A stretch of 64,000 nt of DNA from Clostridia bacterium (GTDB taxonomy: Bacteria; Bacillota; Clostridia; Christensenellales; Borkfalkiaceae). Shown here in pieces: positions 19,979-28,743 of the stretch. A program made the translations under genes and the position numbers. The stretch spans positions 1 through 64,000 of the forward strand of contig CAAGME010000037.1 of assembly GCA_900770945.1 (NCBI GenBank), given 5' to 3'. The first letter of the stretch is position 1, and the number at the start of each line of letters is the position of its first letter. Below the pieces are notes generated by a model, which saw only the letters and a program-made list of their open reading frames with translations, was not told the DNA's origin and ran no database searches.

Positions 19979-20818
19979 TTACGAGATTTTTTGAGAGAAA
20001 ACGTCAAGCCATATATCGAAAGCGGCAAGTTCCCGTTCCGCAAGCAGTAAAGCGAGCTTTTCGGTCTTACTTTCGACTCTTGAAGAGTATTCGCTTTTCT
20101 TTTCGTAAGCCTTAAACGCGGCAAAATATCTTTCCGAATCCTCGTATCTTATGTCCACGGGCAAAAGCCCCGCGAACGTAGCCTGATAGGAAAGAATAAG
20201 TCTGCCCGTTCTGCCGTTACCGTCGATAAACGGGTGTATGCGCTCGAAGCGGATATGGTCCTCGGCAAGGATATTGAAAATTTTAAGCCAGTCGATATTA
20301 TCCTTTCTCGTTTCGCTGTCTATTATTAAAAAATCTTCCTTGAGCGTTTTTACGTAATCGCACATATTTTCGGCGATTTTATCGGGCGAGCAAGGACGAA
20401 AAACCACGCGGGTTAAAGAGCCGACGTAGTTTTGAATTTCGCGGTACTTACCCGCTTCGTCGTCACCGCGCAAAACGAAAGAATGTATCTTTTTGATAAA
20501 GTCTTCGTCGGGGAGAACACGGTCTTTCGCCGCAGCGTACATAAAATCGACTGCTTGTTTAAAGCCTATTATATCCTCGCTTTCCCTTAAAGAGCGCGAC
20601 CCCGCGACTATTCCGCGTTCGATGAGCATTCGCGTTTCGTCAAACGTGTAAGTATTGCCCTCTATGGCGTTGGAATTGTGCGTAAAGCTAACGGCAAACT
20701 CTTTTAAAAAATATTCCGATTCGGCGCGCGAAAGCGGACGGGCATTCTTTATCTTTTTGAAACGCTCGTCCAATTTTTCGACGATTATCTTAAATTTTTC
20801 TCTTTCCGATAGTTTCAT
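19979..20818 (-). CDS. Fic domain protein (predicted AMPylase, self-inhibited type)
   Basis: Transfers AMP or another phosphate-containing group to target protein hydroxyls. The core motif HPFIDGNGRTGR (residues near 200-211) is intact, with the catalytic His and the phosphate-binding loop. Upstream, SNAIEGN (about residue 49) matches the N-terminal inhibitory helix pattern [S/T]xxxE[G/N] of class II Fic proteins, whose Glu blocks ATP binding. The ATG at 20818 follows AAGGA. 279 residues. It stands between the PolC-like gene and rimP, where polC and rimP normally adjoin, so it looks like an insertion in a conserved order. No toxin-antitoxin partner gene is seen beside it. Confidence 0.88.
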   Translation of the reverse strand: MKLSEREKFKIIVEKLDERFKKIKNARPLSRAESEYFLKEFAVSFTHNSNAIEGNTYTFDETRMLIERGIVAGSRSLRESEDIIGFKQAVDFMYAAAKDRVLPDEDFIKKIHSFVLRGDDEAGKYREIQNYVGSLTRVVFRPCSPDKIAENMCDYVKTLKEDFLIIDSETRKDNIDWLKIFNILAEDHIRFERIHPFIDGNGRTGRLILSYQATFAGLLPVDIRYEDSERYFAAFKAYEKKSEYSSRVESKTEKLALLLAERELAAFDIWLDVFSQKIS

Positions 20819-20873
20819 TTTTTCCTTTTTCAAGCGGATTTTATACAAACAAAATCGCAGTTTTACTTTTATT

Positions 20874-22391
20874 TCAGAACGGCAGGCTGCCTTTCAACCT
20901 TATTATCTCTATAAAAAGCTGAGCCGTGGCGTACGCATCGTTGTAGGCGCGGTGGTGAACGAGAGGGATTTCGAACTTGTCGCACAGCGTGTTGAGCTTG
21001 TAGTTAGCTACCCCGTAAACGACTTCACGCGCGATTGCGAGCGTATCCATCATAGGATTGTCGTAAATATAATCGAGCGGTTTTGACTGCTTTTTCAAAA
21101 AGCGGGAGTCGAACTCGATGTTGTGCGCAACGAGCGTTGCGCCGTAACAATACTTATAAAAATCCGCGCAAACGTCCTCGAATGGCGGAGCGGATGAAAC
21201 CATTTCGTCGGTGATGCCCGTTAAGGACTGAACTTCGTTAGGAATATGCTTGCCGGGGTTGATGAGCGATGAAAAATAGCTCACGACTTTGCCGTCTACC
21301 ATTTTAACCGCGCCTACTTCCGTTATTTTGTCGTCTAAATCGGTACCGGTCGTTTCGAAGTCGAACACTACGAAAGTTCGACCCTTAAAGCATTCCGGCG
21401 CGGACTTGTCCTCTAAAAAGTTGGTTTGATTTTCGATTACCATTTTTTGCGGCTTAATGAGCGAATATTCGCTCGGAACGGGCTTTTTGGGGCGTTCCTT
21501 AGGCACAAAGTTTTTAGGGAACGAGCAGAGATTGATTGCGTTAATCCTTAAATTTCTGTATTCGCCGCGCATTTGGAATTCGCCGTTTATTATAATTTCC
21601 GAACCGACTGCAAGCTTTTTTATTTTGGGCAATTTGTCTTTCGTGGGGAAAACCGTACCCGAAACACTGCCCGTTCTGTCGTTGAATTCTATGAGGTAAT
21701 AAGGCTTATCCGTCTTTGTCATGCGCTCCGTTATGTTGGTGATAACGCCCGCAAGGTAGACGGGACCGAGCAAGTCGCCCGAGTCGGCTATGTAAGTTGC
21801 CGTGTCGGTCGCGTCGTCGTCGAAAAGCCGAGCAACCTCGTCTACTTTGAGCGTTCTTCTTACAACCTGTTCGCGTTCCCTTTCGGTCGGAATATACCTC
21901 AGTTTTTCCGCGTCTACGGCGGCTCTCCCGGCGTCGGTTGCGTCAACGAAAAAGTCGTCTACGAAAAGCGTTTCGAGCTTTTCTTTAACCTCGTCGCCTA
22001 TGCCTCTGCCGATAAAAAATTCGTAAACCGTCGTCTCTAACGAAAGATTGACTAAAACGGGGTTGCCTAATTTGACGGAAACATCCTTTTCTTCGATTCC
22101 GGCGCAAGCTATGTGGTGCTTATCCTTCAAAAATTTTACGACGGCGGTTTTGACGAATTCTTCCACCGTTACTATTTTCGTTATATCCACGCTGACGTTT
22201 GAAAGCGATGCGGGCAGATACGGGCGGACGATATCGGATATCGACTCGTACACCTCGGTCGGCTCCGCCGCGGACGAATTAAAATAGAGAGTTAAAACCT
22301 TTTTCGAGCGCGAAACGGTCGCGCGGACGTATCTTATTTTACCTTTAAGGTAGGGAATGTTGTTTATTTTAGTTACTATGTCGCTTCTCAT
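20874..22391 (-). CDS. PolC-like protein with N-terminal, OB and DEDDh exonuclease domains but no polymerase
   Basis: Predicted 3'-5' exonuclease. Residues 1-190 resemble the PolC N-terminal region. Residues 205-295 are an OB-fold segment (YLAGVITNITERMTKTDKPY and following). Residues 338-505 are a DEDDh exonuclease with Exo I FDFETTG (D344, E346), Exo II HNIEFD (D428) and Exo III H480-x4-D485. PolC of Bacillota is about 1400 residues and continues with PHP and polymerase parts. Here the frame stops after the exonuclease at a proper stop, and there is no further homology before fic. It overlaps the ispG end by 23 bases and occupies the usual polC position between ispG and rimP. It may proofread in trans for a DnaE-type polymerase; that is inference. 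Confidence 0.82.
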   Translation of the reverse strand: MRSDIVTKINNIPYLKGKIRYVRATVSRSKKVLTLYFNSSAAEPTEVYESISDIVRPYLPASLSNVSVDITKIVTVEEFVKTAVVKFLKDKHHIACAGIEEKDVSVKLGNPVLVNLSLETTVYEFFIGRGIGDEVKEKLETLFVDDFFVDATDAGRAAVDAEKLRYIPTEREREQVVRRTLKVDEVARLFDDDATDTATYIADSGDLLGPVYLAGVITNITERMTKTDKPYYLIEFNDRTGSVSGTVFPTKDKLPKIKKLAVGSEIIINGEFQMRGEYRNLRINAINLCSFPKNFVPKERPKKPVPSEYSLIKPQKMVIENQTNFLEDKSAPECFKGRTFVVFDFETTGTDLDDKITEVGAVKMVDGKVVSYFSSLINPGKHIPNEVQSLTGITDEMVSSAPPFEDVCADFYKYCYGATLVAHNIEFDSRFLKKQSKPLDYIYDNPMMDTLAIAREVVYGVANYKLNTLCDKFEIPLVHHRAYNDAYATAQLFIEIIRLKGSLPF

Positions 22392-23427
22392 TGAGTTTTT
22401 TCCTTATTTCTTTTACAAACTCCTCTTTCGCCTCGCTCATAGGCACGGTTTTAAAAACTTCGCCTTTTTCGAAAATTACGCATTTGCCATCGCCGCCCGC
22501 GATGCCGAGGTCGCAATCCTTTGCTTCCCCCGGTCCGTTGACTACGCAGCCCATAACGGCGATTTTAAGCGGAATTTTTTCGTTCGCAACCTCGTTTTCG
22601 ACTGCGGAAACCATTCCGAAAAGGTCATAACCCGTTCTTCCGCAAGTTGGGCAGGAAACCACTTCGACGTAATCTTTTTCAAGCCCGACGCTACGCAAAA
22701 TGCGCTTTGCGACAAGCACTTCTTCTTTGAGCGGAGCGGTTAAAGAAACGCGAATCGTGTCGCCAATGCCGCTTAAGAGCAGCGAGCCTATGCCTATCGC
22801 GTTTTTAACCGTCCCCGAAGCGAGCGTTCCCGCTTCCGTCACGCCGAGGTGGAGCGGATAGTCCGTTTTTTCGGCTAAATAACGGTAAGTTTTAACCATA
22901 AGCGGAACGGAGGAAGCCTTTGCCGAAATGACTATGTTTTCGACTCCGTACTTTTCCAAAATCGCGACCTTTTCAAGCGCGCTTTCGCCGAGTGAAATCT
23001 CGTTTTTTCCGTACTTATCGAGATATTTTTTCTCTACGCTGCCGGTGTTCGAGCCTACGCGCACGGCTATGTTCGCATGTTTTATGGCGCGCGCGACCTC
23101 TTCGACCTTTTCGTCCGAACCGATGTTGCCGGGGTTAATGCGGATTTTGTCCGCGCCGCCGTCTATCGCCGCAAGCGCGAGCTTGTAATCGAAATGAATA
23201 TCGGCTACGAGCGGGATACCGATACGTTTTTTAATGAACGACAAAGCCGCCGCGTCGTCCTTGTCTTTAACGGAAACGCGGATAATGTCACAGCCTATAG
23301 CTTCGAGTTCGTTTATTTCTTTTACAACTTCGTCTGCTTTTGAAGTTTTGATATCGCACATCGACTGAACGGCGATTTTTTCGCCGCCGCCCACGTAGAT
23401 ATTGCCTATTTTTACTTTCTTACTCAT
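22369..23427 (-). CDS. ispG: 4-hydroxy-3-methylbut-2-en-1-yl diphosphate synthase
   Basis: A [4Fe-4S] enzyme of the MEP isoprenoid pathway. The N-terminal TIM barrel begins with GGGEKIAVQSMCD. The cluster ligands are in SCPTCGRT and VMGCVVNGPGEAKDCD. 352 residues, the short bacterial form. It lies 31 bases after coaX and overlaps the PolC-like gene. ispG followed by polC and rimP is a common Clostridia order. Confidence 0.96.
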   Translation of the reverse strand: MSKKVKIGNIYVGGGEKIAVQSMCDIKTSKADEVVKEINELEAIGCDIIRVSVKDKDDAAALSFIKKRIGIPLVADIHFDYKLALAAIDGGADKIRINPGNIGSDEKVEEVARAIKHANIAVRVGSNTGSVEKKYLDKYGKNEISLGESALEKVAILEKYGVENIVISAKASSVPLMVKTYRYLAEKTDYPLHLGVTEAGTLASGTVKNAIGIGSLLLSGIGDTIRVSLTAPLKEEVLVAKRILRSVGLEKDYVEVVSCPTCGRTGYDLFGMVSAVENEVANEKIPLKIAVMGCVVNGPGEAKDCDLGIAGGDGKCVIFEKGEVFKTVPMSEAKEEFVKEIRKKLNEKRHSN

Positions 23428-23458
23428 TTTTCGCCTTAAAAAATCTTAGAAACAAAGC

Positions 23459-24232
23459 TTACATTTTGTTCATGTTATAAAGGATTTTCAAGCCTTCGAG
23501 CGTGAGGGTTCTGTCGATTACGTCGATAACGCCCGATTCTTCCGCCACGGTTTCGCTAAGACCGCCCGTTGCGACGACGAAAGCTTCTCTGCCGAGTTCC
23601 TTTTTGGTTCGCTTTACGATATGCTCCACAAGCCCCGCAAAGCCGTACAAAAGCCCTGCTTGCATGTTTGTTATGGTGTTCTTTGCGATTATCTTTTCGG
23701 GCAAGGAAAGCTCGATATTCGGAAGCTGCGCCGTGCCGTTGACGAGAGAATCGAGAGAGCCTTTTATGCCCGGAGCGATAACGCCGCCGATAAGTTCGCC
23801 CTTTTCGCTTATTACGTTAAAGGTCGTTGCCGTGCCGAAGTCTATACAGATAACGGGCTTTTTACCGCCGTATTTTTTGTACGCCGCAACGGAATTGACT
23901 ATTCTGTCCGCGCCCGCTTCCGCAGGGTTATCCACCTTGACGTTTATGCCCGTTTTTATGCCGGGTCCTACCATAGTCGGCTCAAAACCGAGGTAATATT
24001 CGCACATATGGGCTATCGTATAATTAAGTTGCGGAATAACCGAGGACATTATAACGCCCTCTATATCGCCTCTTCTTATTCCGGCGTTGCGCAAAAGGTC
24101 GCGCACGACTATGCCGTACTCGTCGGCGGTAGAGGAACGCTGAGAAACAACCCTGAACGAAGCGACGAGCTTGTCCCCGTCGAAAACCCCGTACTTTATG
24201 TTGGTATTACCTATATCTATGCAGAAAATCAT
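23459..24232 (-). CDS. coaX: Type III pantothenate kinase
   Basis: Phosphorylates pantothenate, the first step of CoA synthesis. Acetate-kinase-fold phosphate motifs are FCIDIGNTNIKYG at the N-terminus and CIDFGTATTFNVI in the middle. PAEAGADRIVN is the conserved pantothenate/ATP region. 257 residues. It begins 16 bases after a vitamin-type ECF transporter gene, which suggests coupled uptake and trapping of pantothenate. Confidence 0.96.
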   Translation of the reverse strand: MIFCIDIGNTNIKYGVFDGDKLVASFRVVSQRSSTADEYGIVVRDLLRNAGIRRGDIEGVIMSSVIPQLNYTIAHMCEYYLGFEPTMVGPGIKTGINVKVDNPAEAGADRIVNSVAAYKKYGGKKPVICIDFGTATTFNVISEKGELIGGVIAPGIKGSLDSLVNGTAQLPNIELSLPEKIIAKNTITNMQAGLLYGFAGLVEHIVKRTKKELGREAFVVATGGLSETVAEESGVIDVIDRTLTLEGLKILYNMNKM

Positions 24233-24248
24233 CTTTCGTTACCTTATT

Positions 24249-24878
24249 TTAGTTGCCTTTTGTTATTTTTTTGCCTACTACGTTTATAACGGTGTAGAAA
24301 AGCGGAGTTGCTACGAGGTTTATGCCGAACTCAACCAAAAAGTTTACGCCCGCGCAACCTATAAACACGAAATACGCCCAAGCGGTCGCGTTGCTTACAT
24401 ATCCGTTATCGATAAAAGCCTGTACGAAAGTTCCTTTGAAAGCAAACAATATTAAAACGAATATAGTAGTGTTTACTATCGGAGCGGAAAGTGCGGCTAC
24501 GCTTATGGCTAACTTATCGTTTACGCCTTTCAATGCGTTAAACAAAAGCCCCGGGACGATTCCCGCAAGAATACCTTTCGCAAAAATTATAAGGAAAGTT
24601 ACTATAAAGTTCGTGTTCAACATAATGTTAGTGAAAACGTCCGCACCGAATAAGCCGTACAAGAACACAATTAGCGAAAAGACGAAGCCCAAAAAACCGC
24701 CCGCAAGCGGACCTATCAGGCAAGAGCCTAAAACAATCGGAATTAAAACGAGAGAAAAACTCGTCGGACCGATTTTAATTGTTCCGAGCCCCGCTTGAAA
24801 GAGTATGACGAAAGCCGTCAATACGCCGAGCATGGCGATATTTTTCGCCGAAAAAAAACCTTTACTTACATTTGACAT
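24249..24878 (-). CDS. ECF transporter S component, probably pantothenate (PanT-like)
   Basis: A six-helix substrate-binding membrane subunit of an energy-coupling-factor transporter; it needs a shared EcfT/EcfA module encoded elsewhere. It has short N-terminal Ser/Lys residues, then hydrophobic segments with AKNIAMLGVLTAF in helix 1 (AxxxA-type contact pattern) and GPLAGGFLGF. 209 residues from the ATG at 24878, which has GGAGG five bases upstream; the frame extends to 25046 with no support. The pantothenate assignment rests on adjacency to coaX only. Confidence 0.8.
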   Translation of the reverse strand: MSNVSKGFFSAKNIAMLGVLTAFVILFQAGLGTIKIGPTSFSLVLIPIVLGSCLIGPLAGGFLGFVFSLIVFLYGLFGADVFTNIMLNTNFIVTFLIIFAKGILAGIVPGLLFNALKGVNDKLAISVAALSAPIVNTTIFVLILFAFKGTFVQAFIDNGYVSNATAWAYFVFIGCAGVNFLVEFGINLVATPLFYTVINVVGKKITKGN

Positions 24879-24907
24879 ATAAACCTCCAATCGGATTCCT
24901 TTGTTTT

Positions 24908-24942
24908 GCGCAGGTTGCTGTTCGCCCCGCGCGGGATACCCG
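24908..24942 (-). promoter_or_regulatory. Structured leader of the panT-like/coaX genes
   Basis: On the minus-strand RNA there is an 11-base hairpin CGGG-UAU-CCCG, then a 7-bp stem GCGCGGG against CCUGCGC with an 11-base loop; the two share one base at the boundary. They lie between the candidate promoter and the GGAGG. It does not match a riboswitch class I can recognise by eye. Confidence 0.4.
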
Positions 24943-24970
24943 TTGTAATTTAATACCGCTTTTTTATATA

Positions 24971-24999
24971 ATAATATACTTTTCGATGTACAGTTGAAA
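24971..24999 (-). promoter_or_regulatory. Candidate promoter of the panT-like operon
   Basis: Minus strand: TTTCAA (24994-24999), 17 bases, TATTAT (24971-24976). The -35 is weak. It would give a leader of about 85 bases. The 24879-25223 interval holds this promoter, the leader, an A/T-rich repeat and the start region of the plus-strand small gene. Confidence 0.4.
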
Positions 25000-25042
25000 A
25001 GGAAAAGTTGCGGATTGTTGTTTTTATATATTAGTTTCGTCC

Positions 25043-25079
25043 TCAATTTTCAACTTTCAATTTTCAATTTTCAACTTTC
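25043..25079. repeat. Short tandem array of CAATTTTCAACTTT-type units
   Basis: Four or so 7-10 bp units alternating CAATTTT and CAACTTT. Simple repeat in a non-coding gap; no hairpin. Confidence 0.8.
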
Positions 25080-25223
25080 TACGACTATTTTAATACATAA
25101 TAGATAAAATTTCAAGCAAAAAAGCGCGTTAAACGAGAAAAGGTTGTAACGCGAAGAAAATACTCAACATACTATATAATGACGGCTGAGCCGTAAATAT
25201 AACGGAAGGAGTTAAAAAAAATT

Positions 25224-25427
25224 ATGTTCAACTGTTTGTGCAACAACAACTGGTATATGTACCTTCTCATCATACTGCTTTTAAACTGCGGCGGTTGCGA
25301 CTGCCTTAAAGGCATTATAGACAAAATCTGCGACTGCGGATACCTTGTCCCGCTTATTATGCTTATCCTTTGCTGCTGCAAGGATAAAGGCTTTGCGCCC
25401 TGCGGAACGGGCTGCGGCTGCAAATAA
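25224..25427 (+). CDS. Small Cys-rich membrane peptide
   Basis: 67 residues with 14 cysteines and two hydrophobic stretches (about residues 10-21 and 40-50). It starts CLCNNNWYMYLLIILLL and ends CGTGCGCK. AAGGAG lies upstream of the ATG and a strong terminator follows, so it is a real gene rather than a chance frame. It resembles short Cys-rich proteins of Clostridia that are often labelled chorion-like high-cysteine proteins and may be coat or surface components; no function is established. It stands alone on the plus strand between the panT-like and GH3 genes. A short palindrome, ACGGCTGAGCCGT, lies at about 25181-25193 in its leader. Confidence 0.7.
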   Translation: MFNCLCNNNWYMYLLIILLLNCGGCDCLKGIIDKICDCGYLVPLIMLILCCCKDKGFAPCGTGCGCK

Positions 25428-25444
25428 ATTCAGTACATAAATAT

Positions 25445-25476
25445 GCGGAGCGTCGAAATTCGGCGCTCCGCTCTTT
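25445..25476 (+). terminator. Terminator of the Cys-rich peptide gene
   Basis: GCGGAGCG and CGCTCCGC form an 8-bp stem, followed by TCTTTT. Confidence 0.85.
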
Positions 25477-25494
25477 TGTATAACGACATAATTT

Positions 25495-28400
25495 TTAAGA
25501 TTCTTTTCTGCCCCTTAAAACAAGGAACACGACTACCGCAACAGAAAAGCCGTAAACGACTATGTTTGCGACGGTAAGCCATATCGCCCACGGAGACATA
25601 CCGTAAGTAATAATCGCGCCGGGAGCGGCTCCTTGCATTGCGTTGGAATTAACTATCGCATAACAATAATTTTTAACTGCGTTACGCAACGCCCATTGTC
25701 CGGAAGCGGAATTATAATCTTTATATTCGCTGCAATTGAAGAATACGAGCGACATCTGCAAATCGCAACCCGCGCGAACCATTCTGTCTATATCGTTTTC
25801 TTGACTGATATGCATATCCGTCACGACAAAGCCCCTGAAACCCCATTCGTTACGAACGATTTCGGTCATAAGGTTATAGTTATAAGCCGTATATTCGCCG
25901 CCGGGAGCGCAGTCGCCCGCCATTATTCCGTCTGCGGCGCGCATTGTTTTTTCTTTTACCGTACCGTTTTCGTCCGCAATGTATTTAATGGTTTTTCTCG
26001 CCTCTTTTATGGCTATTTCGCCGACTTTAAGATATATTTCGCGAATCGCTTGTTCGGTTGCCCAAACGTTGATATCAAGCCCCGTATCGGGTTTTCTCTG
26101 CGCTTCCTGGTCGTTTAACGCAAAATGTTTTAACGTAGAATAAACGCCGCAATCGCCCGCGCCCGATATAGTGGCGGCGGCAAACTTTCCGCCGATAAGC
26201 GGGTCTTCCGAGTAATATTCGAAGTTTCTTCCGCCGAAAGGAGAACGATGAATGTTCGTGCCTGGAGCGTACCAACCGTTGTTTCCGTTAGTAAGAGATT
26301 CTTGACCCAAAGCGTAGCCGATTTCGTACGCAAGGTCGACGTTAAACGTCTGAGCTATCAAAACTTCGGACGGATAGCCGCAAACATCGCCCGTCCAGCT
26401 ATTGCCGTTGTTATCCGATTGCATAAGACCGGCAGGTCCGTCGTGTTCTATAACTGTGGGTTTGCCTATCGCTTTTATTTCGCCGGTAGTATAAGCCGCC
26501 ATGAACAAAGCCTTGTTGAGTTCGCTTGTCTTCGTATAATCGAGTTGGTCAAGCAAATCATCCCAGCTTTTATCGTAATAATCTTTACCTCTCATATCGG
26601 CAAGCGTAAGAGAGTTATCGGCTTGCGAAGTCGGCTTCTCCGCTTTATAAGCTTTGCTTCCTTGCTTATTGCCGAGAGTGGCGTCGTTTTCGATATCGAA
26701 CTTATCGAGATTGTACTTATTCCAGTTAACAACCGTTTCGGAAGCCTTTCTGTCGTTATCGGTAGGTTCGGAAGGCTGCGTGGCGGACCAATCGTTTCTC
26801 GTGAGTATGGTCGCGCCGGAAACGTTTTTATCGTTCATATATGTGTTTGCTTTTTCAAACCCGTTGCTTGCCGCTTTAAACTTAGCTTCCGTGTTTACCG
26901 CGGCTTCCATCGGGTAAGAAAGATAATTCCCGTTTTCGTCCATCGCCGATTGCGCAAGGATTTCGCTCTCTCTCGGGTTGTTGTAATCATACCAAATCGT
27001 TTTCGCTACCGAATAAACTCTCGAATCGATTACTTCATGAGAATTTTTTCTGAGAGTTATTTCGTAATCGCCGTTTTCGAGAACGTAAGCGCCCCTCGTT
27101 CCGTCGCCGTTTTCGCGAGTGTAGCAATAAGACGCCATATCCTCGACGGCAAACTCTATTTTTACGTTCTTCGATTCGCCCGCTTTTATTGTCGGCGTTT
27201 TAGCAAAACCGACAAGCACCGCAGCGGGTTTTTCTATTTTGTTGGAAACGTCGAAGGAAGTATACGGGGCGGAGTAATAAACCTGCACCGCGTCCTTGCC
27301 GTCTGCCGTTCCGTTATTTTTGACTTCTATTTCGAGTTCGATTTTTTTATCCGTGGTTTTTATAGAATCTATCCTCTGTTCGAAAGTCGTATAGGAAAGT
27401 CCGTAACCGAACGGATAAACGACGCCGTTATCTCTGTTGTAATATTTGTCTGTTTCTCCGTCCGGCAAATTATCGGACGTAAAATAGCCGAGCGCGGACG
27501 CCGTTTCGTAAAAACGATAACCCATATAAACGCCTTCTTCGTATTCGCGGAAAGGAACGTTTCTCGTGTTTTCGCCATAGGTATGGAAAACGTTGCTATA
27601 ACTCCAATTAAGTTCGCTTGCGTCTCCGTTACCGAGGTTCTTATCGAAGTTTACGTAAGTCGGGTCTTTTGTGAAATCGGCGTAATAAATATCGACTAAT
27701 CTCCCGGACGGATTTATTTCTCCCGCAAGTATTTGAGCAAGAGACCCGAAGCCGCTGCATCCGCTGCCGCCGACCTGCAAAACGGCGTTTATTCTGTCGT
27801 CGTCTTCAAGCTTGGCAAGTTCCATGGCGTTCGAGGTTTCAAGCACTACTATTACCTTAGAGCAATTAGCTTTCGCCACGTCGAGCATGTCTTTTTCGTT
27901 TACAGTAAGAGCCAATTCATGTTTCGTTCCGTCGTCGTAAGCCGTAGCGCAAACGTCGCCGCCCTCGCCGCCTACTCTGCCGAGATAAACTATTCCGACG
28001 GTATTTTTCATTTGCGAAGCAACGCTTTCGTATACCGATTTTTTATATTCCGGCAAAGACGTCCTTGCGCCGCTATAATTATCCGAGCCGCTGTCGTTAT
28101 CGGTGAGCGGGTTAGCCGCGCTTACCTTTGCCTTAGCCATAGCTTGCTTAACGACGTCGCTTACGTTTTTAAAAACAGACTTCAAACCTTTTTCGGGCGT
28201 TACGACATAGCTTAGCGACGCGTCGATAGTGCCGGAACCCGTTCCGCCGTGTATGGCGTTCGAATATCTATACCCGATAGGCATTATAGCCGTATCTTTA
28301 GAAAGCGGTAACGCGCCGTCGTTTTTAAGCAAAACGATACCTTCGTCCGTTACCTTTTTCGAAGCTTCGAAGCCTGCGTTTCTCGAATCCGAGCCGGCGG

Positions 28401-28608
28401 AATAAAGTTTGTTGTAATAGTCAAGGTCCCAGTTTTCCGTTCCTTTTGCGTTCGCGACATGTCTCGCGCCTCTTCCGAGGTATGTATCGAGAGAAGCCGA
28501 AAAGTAGTTCATAACGGCGGTTACTACGACGCACGTTACGATAAGCACGATTATTATAGGAATGAAAATTTTCCACAACGTCTTCGTGCCGAGTTTAGTT
28601 TTTTGCAT
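25495..28608 (-). CDS. Glycoside hydrolase family 3, circularly permuted, anchored at both ends
   Basis: Predicted exo-acting beta-glycosidase at the outer face of the membrane. After an N-terminal membrane helix (about residues 12-40) comes the GH3 C-terminal alpha/beta sandwich (EGIVLLKNDGALPL, GGEGGD), then the fibronectin-III-like part (YPFGYGLSYTTFE), and last the TIM barrel (GTNIHRSPFGGRNFEYYSED, KHFALNDQEAQR, nucleophile region GFVVTDM with Asp931). A second membrane helix and RGRKES end the protein. The reversed domain order is known in some clostridial and ruminal GH3 enzymes. The ATG at 28608 has AAGGAG nine bases upstream. It lies behind the LytTR pair with its own promoter and a probable LytTR site. 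The substrate is unknown. Confidence 0.9.
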   Translation of the reverse strand: MQKTKLGTKTLWKIFIPIIIVLIVTCVVVTAVMNYFSASLDTYLGRGARHVANAKGTENWDLDYYNKLYSAGSDSRNAGFEASKKVTDEGIVLLKNDGALPLSKDTAIMPIGYRYSNAIHGGTGSGTIDASLSYVVTPEKGLKSVFKNVSDVVKQAMAKAKVSAANPLTDNDSGSDNYSGARTSLPEYKKSVYESVASQMKNTVGIVYLGRVGGEGGDVCATAYDDGTKHELALTVNEKDMLDVAKANCSKVIVVLETSNAMELAKLEDDDRINAVLQVGGSGCSGFGSLAQILAGEINPSGRLVDIYYADFTKDPTYVNFDKNLGNGDASELNWSYSNVFHTYGENTRNVPFREYEEGVYMGYRFYETASALGYFTSDNLPDGETDKYYNRDNGVVYPFGYGLSYTTFEQRIDSIKTTDKKIELEIEVKNNGTADGKDAVQVYYSAPYTSFDVSNKIEKPAAVLVGFAKTPTIKAGESKNVKIEFAVEDMASYCYTRENGDGTRGAYVLENGDYEITLRKNSHEVIDSRVYSVAKTIWYDYNNPRESEILAQSAMDENGNYLSYPMEAAVNTEAKFKAASNGFEKANTYMNDKNVSGATILTRNDWSATQPSEPTDNDRKASETVVNWNKYNLDKFDIENDATLGNKQGSKAYKAEKPTSQADNSLTLADMRGKDYYDKSWDDLLDQLDYTKTSELNKALFMAAYTTGEIKAIGKPTVIEHDGPAGLMQSDNNGNSWTGDVCGYPSEVLIAQTFNVDLAYEIGYALGQESLTNGNNGWYAPGTNIHRSPFGGRNFEYYSEDPLIGGKFAAATISGAGDCGVYSTLKHFALNDQEAQRKPDTGLDINVWATEQAIREIYLKVGEIAIKEARKTIKYIADENGTVKEKTMRAADGIMAGDCAPGGEYTAYNYNLMTEIVRNEWGFRGFVVTDMHISQENDIDRMVRAGCDLQMSLVFFNCSEYKDYNSASGQWALRNAVKNYCYAIVNSNAMQGAAPGAIITYGMSPWAIWLTVANIVVYGFSVAVVVFLVLRGRKES

Positions 28609-28661
28609 ATAACAATGCTCCTTAGATAGAGTAGTCAACGCTCCGTCGCGTTGCCGAGGTT

Positions 28662-28691
28662 ATGTTACCGCAACCGCGAACAAAATGTCAA
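28662..28691 (-). promoter_or_regulatory. Promoter of the first GH3 gene
   Basis: Minus strand: TTGACA (28686-28691), 18 bases, TAACAT (28662-28667). A direct-repeat site lies nine bases upstream of the -35. Confidence 0.65.
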
Positions 28692-28700
28692 TACATACGG

Positions 28701-28726
28701 CGTAACAGGTAAAAAATCCGTCGTAG
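28701..28726 (-). promoter_or_regulatory. Probable LytTR regulator site upstream of the first GH3 gene
   Basis: On the plus strand, CGTAACAGGT at 28701 and CGTAG at 28722 are exactly 21 bases apart. On the minus strand this reads as TACGACGGA and TACGCCGTA repeats just upstream of the -35. The spacing is that of LytTR/AgrA-type direct repeats (9-bp units, 12-bp gap). A close match stands upstream of the regulator operon. Confidence 0.55.
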
Positions 28727-28743
28727 CCGGCAACGCGCTCCGC

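Noticed and set aside
24908..24942. Assignment to a named riboswitch class
   Set aside because: By eye the stems and loops do not match TPP, THF, preQ1, fluoride, ZTP or glycine consensus cores.
26248..27699. 483-codon plus-strand frame inside the first GH3 gene
   Set aside because: Antisense shadow of a gene with full GH3 signatures; low-complexity, basic translation.
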